A stretch of 64,000 bases of DNA from Toxorhynchites rutilus septentrionalis (Eukaryota > Arthropoda > Insecta > Diptera > Culicidae), in the NCBI RefSeq assembly GCF_029784135.1, contig NC_073744.1, forward strand, positions 106,384,266 to 106,448,265, read 5' to 3'. A program made the position numbers and the translations under genes. This document shows positions 47,665 through 59,035 of this stretch, piece after piece. Under the pieces are notes generated by a model. It was not told the origin of the DNA and ran no database searches. It saw only the letters and a list, made by a program, of their open reading frames with translations. How positions within the stretch are numbered: position 1 is the first letter of the stretch; each line of letters starts with the position of its first letter.

Positions 47665-49054
47665 CGAGGGAAATGAACGCTTCTAAAAACCACATTTTTT
47701 TTTCTTTCAAAAATGTTCTCACAATCGGAAGCAAACATAATACTATGCTTTTAAGAGGGACATTTATATTTAGAGCATTTAAAATGTTGTCCACCAGGTC
47801 AGAAAGCGCAAGCAAACCAGATTGTGGCTGTTGCCTCGACCGCGAAAATGGAACAGACGGGGTGGGTGTTGCTCCGGGAAGTGCTGAGGACCCCTGGTGC
47901 GTAGAAGAACCGCTTAAACCAGGAGGTACTTGCTTCGGTTTATTCTCAGCACGTTCAATTCTAGTTTTCATTCCAACTTGGGAAGTTTCGGTCGTCTTTC
48001 TGGGGAGTGAAGGAAAAGAAGTAATTTTTCTTTTCCTGACGGCACCCTGCGATGTACCGGAACTTCCTGCATTGGGAGCGTCAGCAACAGGCTCGTCGTT
48101 CTGCAGAATGGAGTAGGGATTGTCCTGAGTCGTTGGAACGGAACTCTTAAGCATTTCTGCATAAGTCCGCTTGGAACGTTCCTTTAAGGAACGCTTGATT
48201 TTTTCCCCTCGTTGTTTGTACACCGGGCATTGAATAATATCATGAGGAGTCCCGCCGCAATGAAGACACTTGTGCTCTTTCGCGCAAGGATTCTCATCAT
48301 GGCTCTCTCCACAATCTGCGCAACGTTTTTTATTGCAACAATAGACGGCCGTGTGACCGAGTTGCATACATTTGTTGCATTTCATTACCCGGGGTACAAA
48401 CAACCGAACAGGTAAACGAAGTGCACCTATTGCAACGTAGTTTGGAAGGGCGGAACCCTCAAAAGTCACACGAAAAGAGTTTGTCCGATTGAGAACCCTT
48501 TTGTAATTTTTTTGTGACACAGATTTCAGTCGATCGCATGCAAGAATCTTCACAGTTTTTAGTGAAGAGTTCTTGAAGCGACCGACACCATCTATAATCT
48601 CTTTTCGAGTCAAACCCTTTTCGGTTATTACGCCGTCTATTTCGACGTTGCAACAGGGCACGTATACGCGATACTCAATCGCAAAGAGGTCGCAGCGCGT
48701 GATTTCGTTCGCTTGGGTCCTGCTTGAGACGACAACTCGTAGTTTGTCTGGCCCCATCCGTGTAATCTCGGTAACTTCGGAAAACTTCTGAGTAAGTTCC
48801 TTCGAGATACGAATGACATTGAGAGGTTTAGATTTTCGTCTAAAGTATACAATGAATGGGCCTTTGGAACCTCTAGGGTATTCTTTTGGACGAAAATCCT
48901 GTTTTTCTTCAATGTCCTCATCTTCGGAACTTCCAACTTCATATACAGAAGTTTCTTCCTCAATTTCTGCTTCATCTTCCTGCTCTTCAGGAGGAGGATC
49001 GGTATCGGAAATATTCAATGGCGTCGATGGGGGATCCTTCCCGCCCTCAGTCAT
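47657..49054 (-). CDS. LINE ORF1, gag-like with three zinc knuckles
   Basis: The likely start is MTEGGKDPPSTP at 49054; the frame is open further upstream but that stretch is AT-rich and Met-poor. The N-terminus is acidic. An RRM-like/gag middle (GPFIVYFRRKSKPLNVIRI) is followed by CNKCMQLGHTAVYC, CADCGESHDENPC and CLHCGGTPHDIIQC. A Pro/Ser-rich tail follows. ORF1 proteins of this type bind the LINE RNA. The frame is intact, unlike ORF2. Confidence 0.8.
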   Translation of the reverse strand: MTEGGKDPPSTPLNISDTDPPPEEQEDEAEIEEETSVYEVGSSEDEDIEEKQDFRPKEYPRGSKGPFIVYFRRKSKPLNVIRISKELTQKFSEVTEITRMGPDKLRVVVSSRTQANEITRCDLFAIEYRVYVPCCNVEIDGVITEKGLTRKEIIDGVGRFKNSSLKTVKILACDRLKSVSQKNYKRVLNRTNSFRVTFEGSALPNYVAIGALRLPVRLFVPRVMKCNKCMQLGHTAVYCCNKKRCADCGESHDENPCAKEHKCLHCGGTPHDIIQCPVYKQRGEKIKRSLKERSKRTYAEMLKSSVPTTQDNPYSILQNDEPVADAPNAGSSGTSQGAVRKRKITSFPSLPRKTTETSQVGMKTRIERAENKPKQVPPGLSGSSTHQGSSALPGATPTPSVPFSRSRQQPQSGLLALSDLVDNILNALNINVPLKSIVLCLLPIVRTFLKEKKMWFLEAFISLDA

Positions 49055-49640
49055 ATAAAAAAAAAATCGGTCAACTGTTCGATATGAACAGAATATAATG
49101 ATAATCAAAATAAATAAATAAGTGAAAAAAATATTTTTTATAAGGTTATGATGCGAATATTAAATTCAATTTATTTTATGTTAAATAAAATGATAAAATG
49201 AAAAAAAAATCCAATAAAAGTTCAACGGTATATAAGAAATAATGCTCACCCCTAATGCCAACGTTTGCCGATTTGGTTAACACAAAGTTGAACAATGGTG
49301 TAAATCGTGCACAGAAGGTAGAAGGAGTGATAGGGAAACAAAAGAAAAATAAATTTCTACTTGCCGCGGCTGTGTGGCGTGTGTGATGAATGTGTCTGAT
49401 TTGGATCCTCAGCGCGCACCACTTTAAACTTCGCTCCACTCGCAAGCGCAACCGGTGAAAAAGAACACTATTATTCGATGTGAAAAAAACACCTTTGTTG
49501 GATCGATTAAAAACTTGTCCGATCTGCTTGCGAGTTGTCGAACCAATGAATGATTTGTTTGATATGCTATACATTACAATCCCATAGTCTGTATATGGTT
49601 TAAATTGATGAAAATTGGAAGCATTCCCATTCCCCATACA

Positions 49641-50258
49641 TTTGTTCTGTTCATTTATGTGCTTTCCCGAACAGAGCTGTCAATAACGAGCAACTTATGC
49701 AGCCGCAACAACGAAGGGGGATAGCGAAACGAGAATATTTGTGAAGTCAACTCTACCCTTGAATATTATCTAAGCTGTCGCTAGCGTATAAGTATTGCAT
49801 CTCCTCTGAAGAAAATTCTCAGAATCTTTCAGTGCCCGAAACAACAAAAGTCGCTTATTCTGCTCGTTTTGTGTTTTATGTTTCCCCTCGAGCTGTGAAC
49901 GCAAACGAATATTTCGCTCGAAGTGCATCTGGCATTGCAATTAACACAACCATCCGACTCAGTGCAATGCGTGCATTGATATAAAAAACAAATTACAACA
50001 TAAGACCAATTATTGAATTGTTCTCACAAAGGCAAGGAAGCATCATTACGTTTCGAAATGATTCTACAAAACCATGCAAGCCATTAAACCTTTTCAGGAT
50101 CACCGGAACTTTTTACTAAAGAGTTATGAAATTTCGACGTATACGCAAATAACATTCGAAATGATAAACCAACAAATTTAAAAAAAAAAGATTGCGTAGT
50201 CCTACGTCCAAAACGGTCGTGTCTCGGATACAACCTCTCGATTTTTTTTATTTCTTTA
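49641..50258. other. Spacer with partial histone-unit motifs
   Basis: CGTAGTCCTACGTC at ~50195-50208 is a copy of the palindrome that heads the histone-derived units. CCTTTTCAGGATCACC at ~50090-50105 looks like the 3' half of a histone stem-loop. No coding part is recognised. This may be a short fragment of such a unit. Confidence 0.4.
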
Positions 50259-50501
50259 TTATTGCACATTTTGCACCAAGTTGGACTGTTTCACATTTTT
50301 TCAAAAGTGCGAAAATGTGAATAAAAGTGCGACCTTGCATCAAATCGATTTGCTGTCTTCAGCGCACTTATTCGTTATCAATCGAAGAATAAGTGCGCTG
50401 AAGACACCAACATGATTCGATGTTAGAGCGCACTTTTATTCGTATTTTCGCACTTATGGAAAAGGCCGAAACAGTCCAACTTGGTGCAAAATGCGCAATA
50501 A
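50259..50501. mobile_element. 243 bp MITE with long TIRs
   Basis: The ends TTATTGCACATTTTGCACCA and its complement (...TGGTGCAAAATGCGCAATAA) extend over ~33 bp. Inner complementary segments (GTGCGAAAATGTGAATAAAA / GAATAAGTGCGCTGAAGAC) make most of it fold back. It is inserted next to the 3' end of THAP copy 2, where the SWIM fragment lies in copy 1. Confidence 0.75.
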
Positions 50502-50651
50502 CGTGTTTTGAATCATAAGTAATTAATTCGCCTCTGTGCATAAGGAATTACTTTGAACTCATCAAGAGGCTACTAATAAACGACTTGTTTAATAAAGGTA
50601 GTTTCAGGGAAGAAACACTTCAGTAAAGGCCTATTTATTTAAAAAAAAAAT

Positions 50652-53600
50652 TCATAACATGTCTATTGTGCAGGAATCCGGTATTTCCTCTTCTAGCTTC
50701 ACTGTAGATTTAGGCTTTTGACGATACTGCTTCACGAGAGTCACTGCTTTGACAATAGATTCGAGCATTTCTCTTGATTTAAGTCCAGTCCATGATACAA
50801 GATCGTCATCGCTTCCAAAGGAGATCGCTGAGATACGCTTGACTTTAAGTTCATCCAAATCCGTAGTGTCTACCTGAACTGCTTTCTCTACTGTAGTAGA
50901 GAAGGTGTAGACTTCGGGATGATCTGCACATTCAGCATTGATGGCAAGATCTGAAAGGTTTGGTGTATCATGTCTCTGGTCCATCGCTGCCCCAACTTTG
51001 GCACGGTTTGCAGCACGTTCAGCACGGCCCTCAATAAGTCTTTTCCTGGCTTCGCTGATGGGAGGTTGTGGCAAATTCAAGTCGGGAACTGCTGATGGCC
51101 TAAGAATTAAGCGATCAGTGGCACGGCTTGTTGCTATAAAAAGTAAAACAGGAAGTGGGTTATATCTATGGTATAACCGCAAGGGTGACGTAGGACTCTC
51201 GTTGATATAGAGATCATTTGTATGAAGTTGAATCTGAATTCATTCTGAATGAATGAATATTTGGAGAACTTCGAAAACGAGAGCGTTACGTTGGAGGCAC
51301 AAGGTTTTATGCATCCAATATTGGATACGGAAATATCCTAATCTGAAGAATAATCTTCAGAAGCTATCCTGTTGATTGCGATTGATTGAAAAACCACAAA
51401 ACCAAATGTATTTGGTCACAGTGTTACATGGATAGAAAACATTCAATTAAACTCTTTCACATGAATATATTTTGAAAATTCCCAGAGGAACTGGCAGATT
51501 ATTTTCAGTAACGATTAGTTATTTCCACATTTTCCTCGATACTGGAAGCCCACCAGTGGTTAATTCCAACTCGATAACCACCTGTTAATAGCACTTGATT
51601 GAAACATATTTGGTCACAGTGTTACATGGATAGAAAACATTCAATTAAATTCTTTCACATGAATATATTTTGAAAATTCCCAGAGGAACTGGCAGATTAT
51701 TTTCAGTAACGATTAGATATTTCCACATTTTCCTCGATACTGGAAGCCCACCAGTGGTTAATGCCAACTCGATAACCACCTGTTAATAGCACTTGATTGA
51801 AACATATTTGGTCACAGTGTTACATGGATAGAAAACATTCAATTAAACTCTTTCACATGAATATATTTTGAAAATTCCCAGAGGAACTGGCAGATTAATT
51901 TCAGTAACGATTAGTTATTTCCACATTTTCCTCGATACTGGAAGCCCACCAGTGGTTAATACCAACTCGATAACCACCTGTTAATAGCACTTGATTGAAA
52001 CATATTTGGTCACAGTGTTACATGGATAGAAAACATTCAATTAAACTCTTTCACATGAATATATTTTGAAAATTCCCAAAGGAACTGGCAGATTATTTTC
52101 CAGCAATGATTAGATCTTTCCGGAACTTTCTCGATGCTGAATGGCATCCTAACGAAAAGAGTTCTGCGCGTGTATGTGTCGATCCTTCGCCGTCCACCTC
52201 CTCCAGCACGTTAGGCAACGATGTTGTCTTGTCGATGTCCTCACGAAAAATGAATGTGTCTCACCACCAGAATATCGCTTAAGTATGCTTTTTGTGTGTG
52301 ATTAAATCGAGAGAAGGTGTGGTTTACAATGGCAATTTGGAAGGCAAACTAGAGGGGAATGAACTCTCTGAGCTCGGAACTTTCGGCGACTGAGCAATAA
52401 TCGATTGCGGGCGCATACAATATTGGATACGGAAATATCCTACTGATGGGGAAGAATAATCTTCTGAAGCTATCCTGTTAATTGCGATTGATTGAAAAAC
52501 CACAAAACCAAATGTATTTGGTCACAGTGTTACATGGATAGAAAACATTCAATTAAACTCTTTCACATGAATATATTTTGAAAATTCCCAAAGGAACTGG
52601 CAGATTATTTTCAGTAACGATTAGATATTCCCACATTTTCCTCGATACTGGAAGCCCACCAGTGGTTAATGCCAATTCGATAACCACCTGTTAATAGCAC
52701 TTGATTGAAACATATTTGGTCACAGTGTAACATGGATAGAAAACATTCAATTAAACTCTTTCACATGAATATATTTTGAAAATTCCCAGAGGAACTGGCA
52801 GATTATTTTCAGTAACGATTAGTTATTTCCACATTTTCCTCGATACTGGAAGAAGCCCACCAGTGGTTAATGCCAACTCGATAACCACCTGTTAATAGCA
52901 CTTGATTGAAACATATTTGGTCACAGTGTAACATGGATAGAAAACATTCAATTAAACTCTTTCACATGAATATATTTTGAAAATTCCCAGAGGAACTGGC
53001 AGATTATTTTCAGTAACGATTAGATATTTCCACATTTTCCTCGATACTGGAAGCCCACCAGTGGTTAATGCCAACTCGATAACCACCTGTTAATAGCACT
53101 TGGTTGAAACATATTTGGTCACAGTGTAACATGGATAGAAAACATTCAATTAAACTCTTTCACATGAATATATTTTGAAAATTCCCAAAGGAACTGGCAG
53201 ATTATTTTCCAGCAATGATTAGATCTTTCCGGAACTTTCTCGATGCTGAATGGCATCCTAACGGAAAGAGTTCTGCGCGTGTATGTGTCGATCCTTCGCC
53301 GTCCACCTCCTCCAGCACGTTAGGCAACGATGTTGTCTTGTCGATGTCCTCACGAAAAATGAATGTGTCTCACCACCAGAATATCGCTTAAGTATGCTTT
53401 TTGTGTGTGATTGAATCGAGAGAAGGTGTGGTTTACGATGGCAATTTGGAAGGCAAACTAGAGGGGAATGAACTCTCTGAGCTCGGAACTTTCGGCGACT
53501 GAGCAATAATCGATTGCGGGCGCATACAATATTGGATACGGAAATATCCTACTGATGTGGAAGAATAATCTTCTGAAGCTATCCTGTTAATTGCGATTGA

Positions 53601-56528
53601 TTGAAAAACCACAAAACCAAATGTATTTGGTCACAGTGTTACATGGATAGAAAACATTCAATTAAACTCTTTCACATGAATATATTTTGAAAATTCCCAA
53701 AGGAACTGGCAGATTATTTTCAGTAACGATTAGATATTTCCACATTTTCCTCGATACTGGAAGCCCACCAGTGGTTAATGCCAACTCGATAACCACCTGT
53801 TAATAGCACTTGATTGGAACATATTTGGTCACAGTGTAACATGGATAGAAAACATTCAATTAAACTCTTTCACATGAATATATTTTGAATATTCCCAGAG
53901 GAACTGGCAGATTATTTTCAGTAACGATTAGTTATTTCCACATTTTCCTCGATACTGGAAGCCCACCATTGGTTAATGCCAACTCGATAACCACCTGTTA
54001 ATAGCACTTGATTGAAACATATTTGGTCACAGTGTAACATGGATAGAAAACATTCAATTAAACTCTTTCACATGAATATATTTTGAAAATTCCCAAAGGA
54101 ACTGGCAGATTATTTTCAGTAACGATTAGATATTTCCACATTTTCCTCGATACTGGAAGCCCACCAGTGGTTAATGCCAACTCGATAACCACCTGTTAAT
54201 AGCACTTGATTGAAACATATTTGGTCACAGTGTTACATGGATAGAAAACATTCAATTAAACTCTTTCACATGAATATATTTTGAAAATTCCCAAAGGAAC
54301 TGGCAGATTATTTTAAGTAACGATTAGATATTTCCACATTTTCCTCGATACTAGAAGCCCACCAGTGGTTAATGCCAACTCGATAACCACCTGTTAATAG
54401 CACTTGATTGAAACATATTTGGTCACAGTGTTACATGGATAGAAAACATTCAATTAAACTCTTTCACATGAATATATTTTGAAAATTCCCAAAGGAACTG
54501 GCAGATTATTTTCCAGCAATGATTAGATCTTTCCGGAACTTTCTCGATGCTGAATGGCATCCTAACGGAAAGAGTTCTGCGCGTGTATGTGTCGATCCTT
54601 CGCCGTCCACCTCCTCCAGCACGTTAGGCAACGATGTTGTCTTGTCGATGTCCTCACGAAAAATGAATGTGTCTCACCACCAGAATATCGCTTAAGTATG
54701 CTTTTTGTGTGTGATTGAACCGAGAGAAGGTGTGGTTTACGATGGCAATTTGGAAGGCAAACTAGAGGGGAATGAACTCTCTGAGCTGGGAACTTTCGGC
54801 GACTGAGCAATAATCGATTGCGGGCGCATACAATATTGGATACGGAAATATCCTACTGATGGGGAAGAATAATCTTCTGAAGCTATCCTGTTAATTGCGA
54901 TTGATTGAAAAGCCACAAAACCAAATGTATTTGGTCACAGTGTTACATGGATACAAAACATTCAATTAAACTCTTTCACATGAATATATTTTAAAAATTC
55001 CCAAAGGAACTGGCAGATTATTTTCAGTAACGATTAGATATTTCCACATTTTCCTCGATACTGGAAGCCTACCATTGGTTAATGCCAACTCGATAACCAT
55101 CTGTTAATAGCACATGATTGAAACATATTTGGTCACAGTGTAACATGGATAGAAAACATTCAATCAAACTCTTTCACATGAATATATTTTGAAAATTCCC
55201 AAAGGAACTGGCAGATTATTTTCAGTAACGATTAGATATTTCCACATTTTCCTCGATACTGGAAGCCCACCAGTGGTTAATGCCAACTCGATAACCACCT
55301 GTTAATAGCACTTGATTGAAACATATTTGGTCACAGTGTTACATGGATAGAAAACATTCAATTAAACTCTTTCACATGAATATATTTTGAAAATTCCCAA
55401 AGGAACTGGCAGATTATTTTAAGTAACGATTAGATATTTCCACATTTTCCTCGATACTGGAAGCCCACCAGTGGTTAATGCCAACTCGATAACAACCTGT
55501 TAATTGCACTTGATTGAAACATATTTGGTCACAGTGTAACATGGATAGAAAACATTCAATTAAACTCTTTCACATGAATATATTTTGAAAATTCCCAGAG
55601 GAACTGGCAGATTATTCTCAGTAACGATTAGATATTTCCACATTTTCCTCGATACTGGAAGCCCACCAGTGGTTAATGCCAACTCGATAACCATCTGTTA
55701 ATAGCCGCGCGTGTATGTGTGTGTAGCAATGTCTTCCCAGGGAACCGTTTGTGGCATCACTCTCCTCCTGATAGATTCCCTTCTGGCCTATGGTGCACAA
55801 ACAGGCTCTTGGTGACACCGTTCATCCGCGCTTTCATGATAAATAAAGAGCTTCACCGCAACAGCGACAACATGCTCCAATCGCTGTTCAATTAGAACTG
55901 AGTGGATTTCCGAGCGCCGCTCGCTTATATACCGATTGGTGATTTCAATAGCCTGTTTTGAAAGCAATTTTAAGACTATTGAAACAAGTTTTTGGATCAA
56001 AAAGTAACAAGTATATAACGCGTAGACATTTTATCTTTCGAATGAAGTGTTTATCATACCATTTCGTTCAGTTGTTTAGGAGCTATTAACGCTCAAAATC
56101 TCGGTCTCCGGCGTAACGCTTTCGTTTTCGAAACTTTGATTTTACACCCCGGTATAGAAATGAAAGACGTAGTCCTACGTCAAAATAATAATAATAAAAA
56201 AATATAATATTATTGCTTCAAGGCGTGTATTACACTTCATACTTGGAGAGTAGAAGTTCGACACGGTGAAATGGAGGCTACAAATATGGGAGGTTTTTGT
56301 AGGTTCTATCTTTAGCCGTAGTCGTTGGATCCAGTCTAGATACCGCGATTTGTCCGTATTCGGAGGGAAGGCATGAAAAGAAATTCCGGGGCGATATCTC
56401 TGCTTACATCCGGGGACGACACAAACAATACGGCTTTTGAATTTTGCAGATTGGTCGGAGTCAGCTTCAAGCAAATTTCGTCCGACTTGCATGTTCTCCG
56501 GGCAATTTGCGCAGCTTTTGACGTCCAT
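50652..56528 (-). CDS. THAP-domain gene, copy 2 (two exons, 5.1 kb intron)
   Basis: Exon 1 is 56528-56243 (286 nt) and exon 2 is 51133-50652 (482 nt), together 768 nt, or 255 residues plus stop with no internal stop. The intron starts GTATGAAG and ends TTTTTATAG, as in copy 1, but holds the 5 kb F4 unit. Exon 1 carries the THAP C2CH residues (C36, C41, C83, H86) and W66. Exon 2 includes RKRLIEGRAERAANRAKVGA and ends PDSCTIDML. Function is unknown: a DNA-binding host regulator or a domesticated or residual transposon protein. It lacks a P-transposase catalytic domain. Whether the enlarged intron still splices is open. Confidence 0.7.
51149..56181 (-). mobile_element. F unit 4 (5.0 kb) inside the THAP intron
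   Basis: On the minus strand it starts GACGTAGGACTACGTC at 56181 after TTATTATTTT and ends CCCACTTCCTG at 51149 before TTTTACTTTTTATAG. The empty site in THAP copy 1 reads ATTATTTTACTTTTTATAG, so TTTT (or TTT) is duplicated. The promoter is TATATAAG (55931-55924) with initiator TCAGTT (55901-55896). The interior is ~20 satellite units and three long segments. Confidence 0.8.
51400..55700 (-). repeat. ~198 bp satellite array within F4
   Basis: These are the same units as in F1/F2 on the opposite strand, interrupted by three longer segments (about 52090-52500, 53170-53600 and 54500-54910). Units differ at a few sites (GGAACTGGCAGATTATTTTC with C-to-A changes, GATTAGTTATTTCC or GATTAGATATTTCC), useful for tracing duplications. 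Confidence 0.85.
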
Positions 56529-57340
56529 ATTTCACACGTTCTAAGAAAAATATTTTGAAAAATATTAGAGCACTGATTGAATAGAAGCCAGATCTTTGTA
56601 TTTTAGGTATTTTATGAATACTAAGCGGATATTTTTATATCAAATTTCATTAATTCGGTTTACCTATCTCGCAGGTAGATTGACAGAGGGTGTACTTCAA
56701 CGGCTTTTTTTCACTACTAAATGACAATAAATTTTAGTTCGAAGCATCGAAACAGCTAAGAAAAACTATTCTTCAACAATTTCCACTAATTGTAAGATAA
56801 ACACGGTACAAGTTTTTGGAGAAATCAGTATATTAATTACAGAGAAAATATGCAACGGTTTGTTTACATATTTTTCACTCACACGCGAAACATTCATAGG
56901 TAGCAACACCGTACCTTCGATGACGCGAATAGTGTTTGTACAAATATCAAATCAAACCTTATATGTCAAAAAATATCAAATATTTGACCTCCGGGCAAAC
57001 AGTGTACGGCCTCCTTTAGATGTTGGTTGCAATATAGTTGCCACCTACCCGGCTAGCGTAAAATGTTGGTGGCAATATATTTGCCACCTGCCCGTCTAGC
57101 GGAAAACACTTGATGATAAAAATTATTTTTTGTATTTGAATTTTTGATGTTAGTTTCAACAAAAACAACTAATGAAACTCATGATCCGACTCAGCAGGTA
57201 CTAAACAATTCATATGCATTGAAAACTTCAACAAAATGACTGGTTTTCAATGACTTTATAGGAAATTTGCTCATGCTGCCCTGAATTGGGAGTTGTTAAC
57301 TCGAAAATGGCTCGAAAATAAATAGTCTTTGATTTTTTTT
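56529..57340. other. THAP upstream flank and small repeat
   Basis: 56529-56700 is the 5' flank of THAP copy 2 and matches 26805-26976 in reverse, so the duplication includes ~170 bp upstream. 56930-57113 is the inverted relative of 35880-36042 (TTGCCACC palindromes). Nothing else is recognised. Confidence 0.6.
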
Positions 57341-58735
57341 GACGTAGGACTACGTCTTTCATTTCTATACCGGGGTGTAAAATCAAAGTTTCGAAAACGA
57401 AATCGTTACGCCGGAGACCGAGATTTTGAGCGTTAATAGCTCCTAAACAACTGAACGAAATGGTATGATAAACACTTCATTCGAAAGATAAAATGTCTAC
57501 GCGTTCTATACTTGTTACTTTTTGATTCAAAAACTTGTTTCAATAGTCTTAAAATTGCTTTCAAAACAGGCTATTGAAATCACCAATCGGTATATAAGCG
57601 AGCGCCACTCGGAAATCCACTCAGTTCTAATTGAACAGCGATTGGAGCATGTTGTCGCTGTTGTGGTGAAGCGTTTATCATGAAAGCGCGGATGAACGGT
57701 GTCACCAAGAGCCTGTTTGTGCGCCCTAGGTCAGAAGGGAATCCACCAGGAGGAGAGTGATGCCACAAACGGTTCCCCGGGAAGACATCGCTACACACAC
57801 TTACACGCGTGGAATTCTTTCGGTTTGGATGCCATTCAGCATTGAGAAAGTTCCGGAAAGATCTAAACATTTCTGGAAAATAATCTGCCAGTTCCTCTGG
57901 GAATTTAAAAATACATTCATGTGAAAGAGTTTATTTTAATGTTTTCTAACCATATAACACAGCGATCAAATACATTTGATTTTGTAATTTTTCAACCAAA
58001 TGTAATTAGCAGGAAAGCTTCTGAAGATTATTCTTCCCCATCAGTAGGATATTTCCGTATCCAATATTGTATGCGTACGCAATCGATTATTGCTCAGTCG
58101 CCGAAAGTTTCGAGCTCAGAGAGTTCATTCCCCTCTAGTTTGCCTTCCAAATTGCCATCGTAAACCACACCTTCTCTCGATTCAATCACACACAAAAAGC
58201 ATACTTAAGCGATATTCTGGTGGTGAGACACATTCATTTTTCGTGAGGACATCGACAAGACAACATCGTTGCCTAACGTGCTGGAGGAGGTGGACGGCGA
58301 AGGATCGACACATACACGCGCAGAATTCTTTCCGTTTGGATGCCATTCAGCATCGAGAAAGTTCCGGAAAGATCTAATCATTGCTGCAAAATAATCTGCC
58401 AGTTCCTCTGGGAATTTAAAAATACATTCATGTGAAAGAGTTTATTTGAATGTTTTCTATTAACGTAACATTGAGAACCAAATATGTTTCAATCAAGTGC
58501 TATTAACAGATGGTTATCGAATTAGCATTAACCACTGGTGGGCTTCCAGTATCGAGGAAAATATGGAAATATCTAACCGATACTGAAAATAATCTGCCAG
58601 TTCCTCTGGGAATTTAAAAATACATTCATGTGAAAGAGTTTATTTGAATTTTTTCTATCCATGTAACACTGTGACCAAATATGTTTCAATCAAGTGCTAT
58701 TAACAGGTGGTTATCGAATTAGTATTAATTATCTA
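57341..58735 (+). mobile_element. F unit 5, 3'-truncated
   Basis: It begins GACGTAGGACTACGTC after an eight-T run. The promoter is TATATAAG 57591-57598 with TCAGTT 57621-57626. It has one long segment and about two satellite units with more substitutions than the other copies. The usual ...CCCACTTCCTG end is missing; it stops near ATTAATTATC at 58735. Confidence 0.7.
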
Positions 58736-59035
58736 GTATTCAAACCAGACTTCATGAGTGACCGTTTTCAACTGATTTTATTGTTCAATTTATTTCTTCG
58801 CGCACCCATGGTTAGCGATCGTTGCTTATCTTAGTAAGCTAAACAAAAGATAGTATGCTAACGCGGATTCCGCATTTGTTATTGTTACAGATCGTATTTC
58901 GATCTCGGTCTGACCGTTCTATTGCGGATGTTTGTAATGCTTTTATGTTAGCTACCGTAGGGTGGCGTTATATTGATATTCGGTACATTATAATTTGTAA
59001 ATACAAATCTAAAGATGTATGTGTGTGATATACAG
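58736..59035. other. Unassigned DNA between F5 and the LINE poly(A)
   Basis: This is a 300 bp stretch without a gene. It could be an LTR or element remnant (GATCGTATTTCGATCTCGGT) but I have no second copy to compare. Confidence 0.3.

Larger units (their letters stand above)
43665..49640 (-). mobile_element. Near full-length I-clade LINE (minus strand)
   Basis: It comprises the 3' UTR (43665-44183, ending in an A-run at ~43670-43663), ORF2 remnants (44184-47664), ORF1 (47657-49054) and a probable 5' UTR up to about 49640. ORF1 and ORF2 overlap by 8 bases. It is inserted into a CCCAGCA element. The architecture (gag-like ORF1 with CCHC knuckles; APE endonuclease, RT and RNase H in ORF2) is that of I-clade elements such as those known from Aedes. 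The 5' boundary is uncertain. Confidence 0.75.

Noticed and set aside
49176..49637. 153-residue frame upstream of LINE ORF1
   Set aside because: It is on the LINE strand but in the 5' UTR position, with no domain; probably chance coding.
30171..58377. Recurrent ~82-residue frame (opening LSRRKFRAQRVHS) in F units
   Set aside because: It starts at a non-ATG codon, is basic and low in conserved features, and recurs only because the DNA repeat recurs. In-frame conservation was not shown, so I treat it as repeat DNA.
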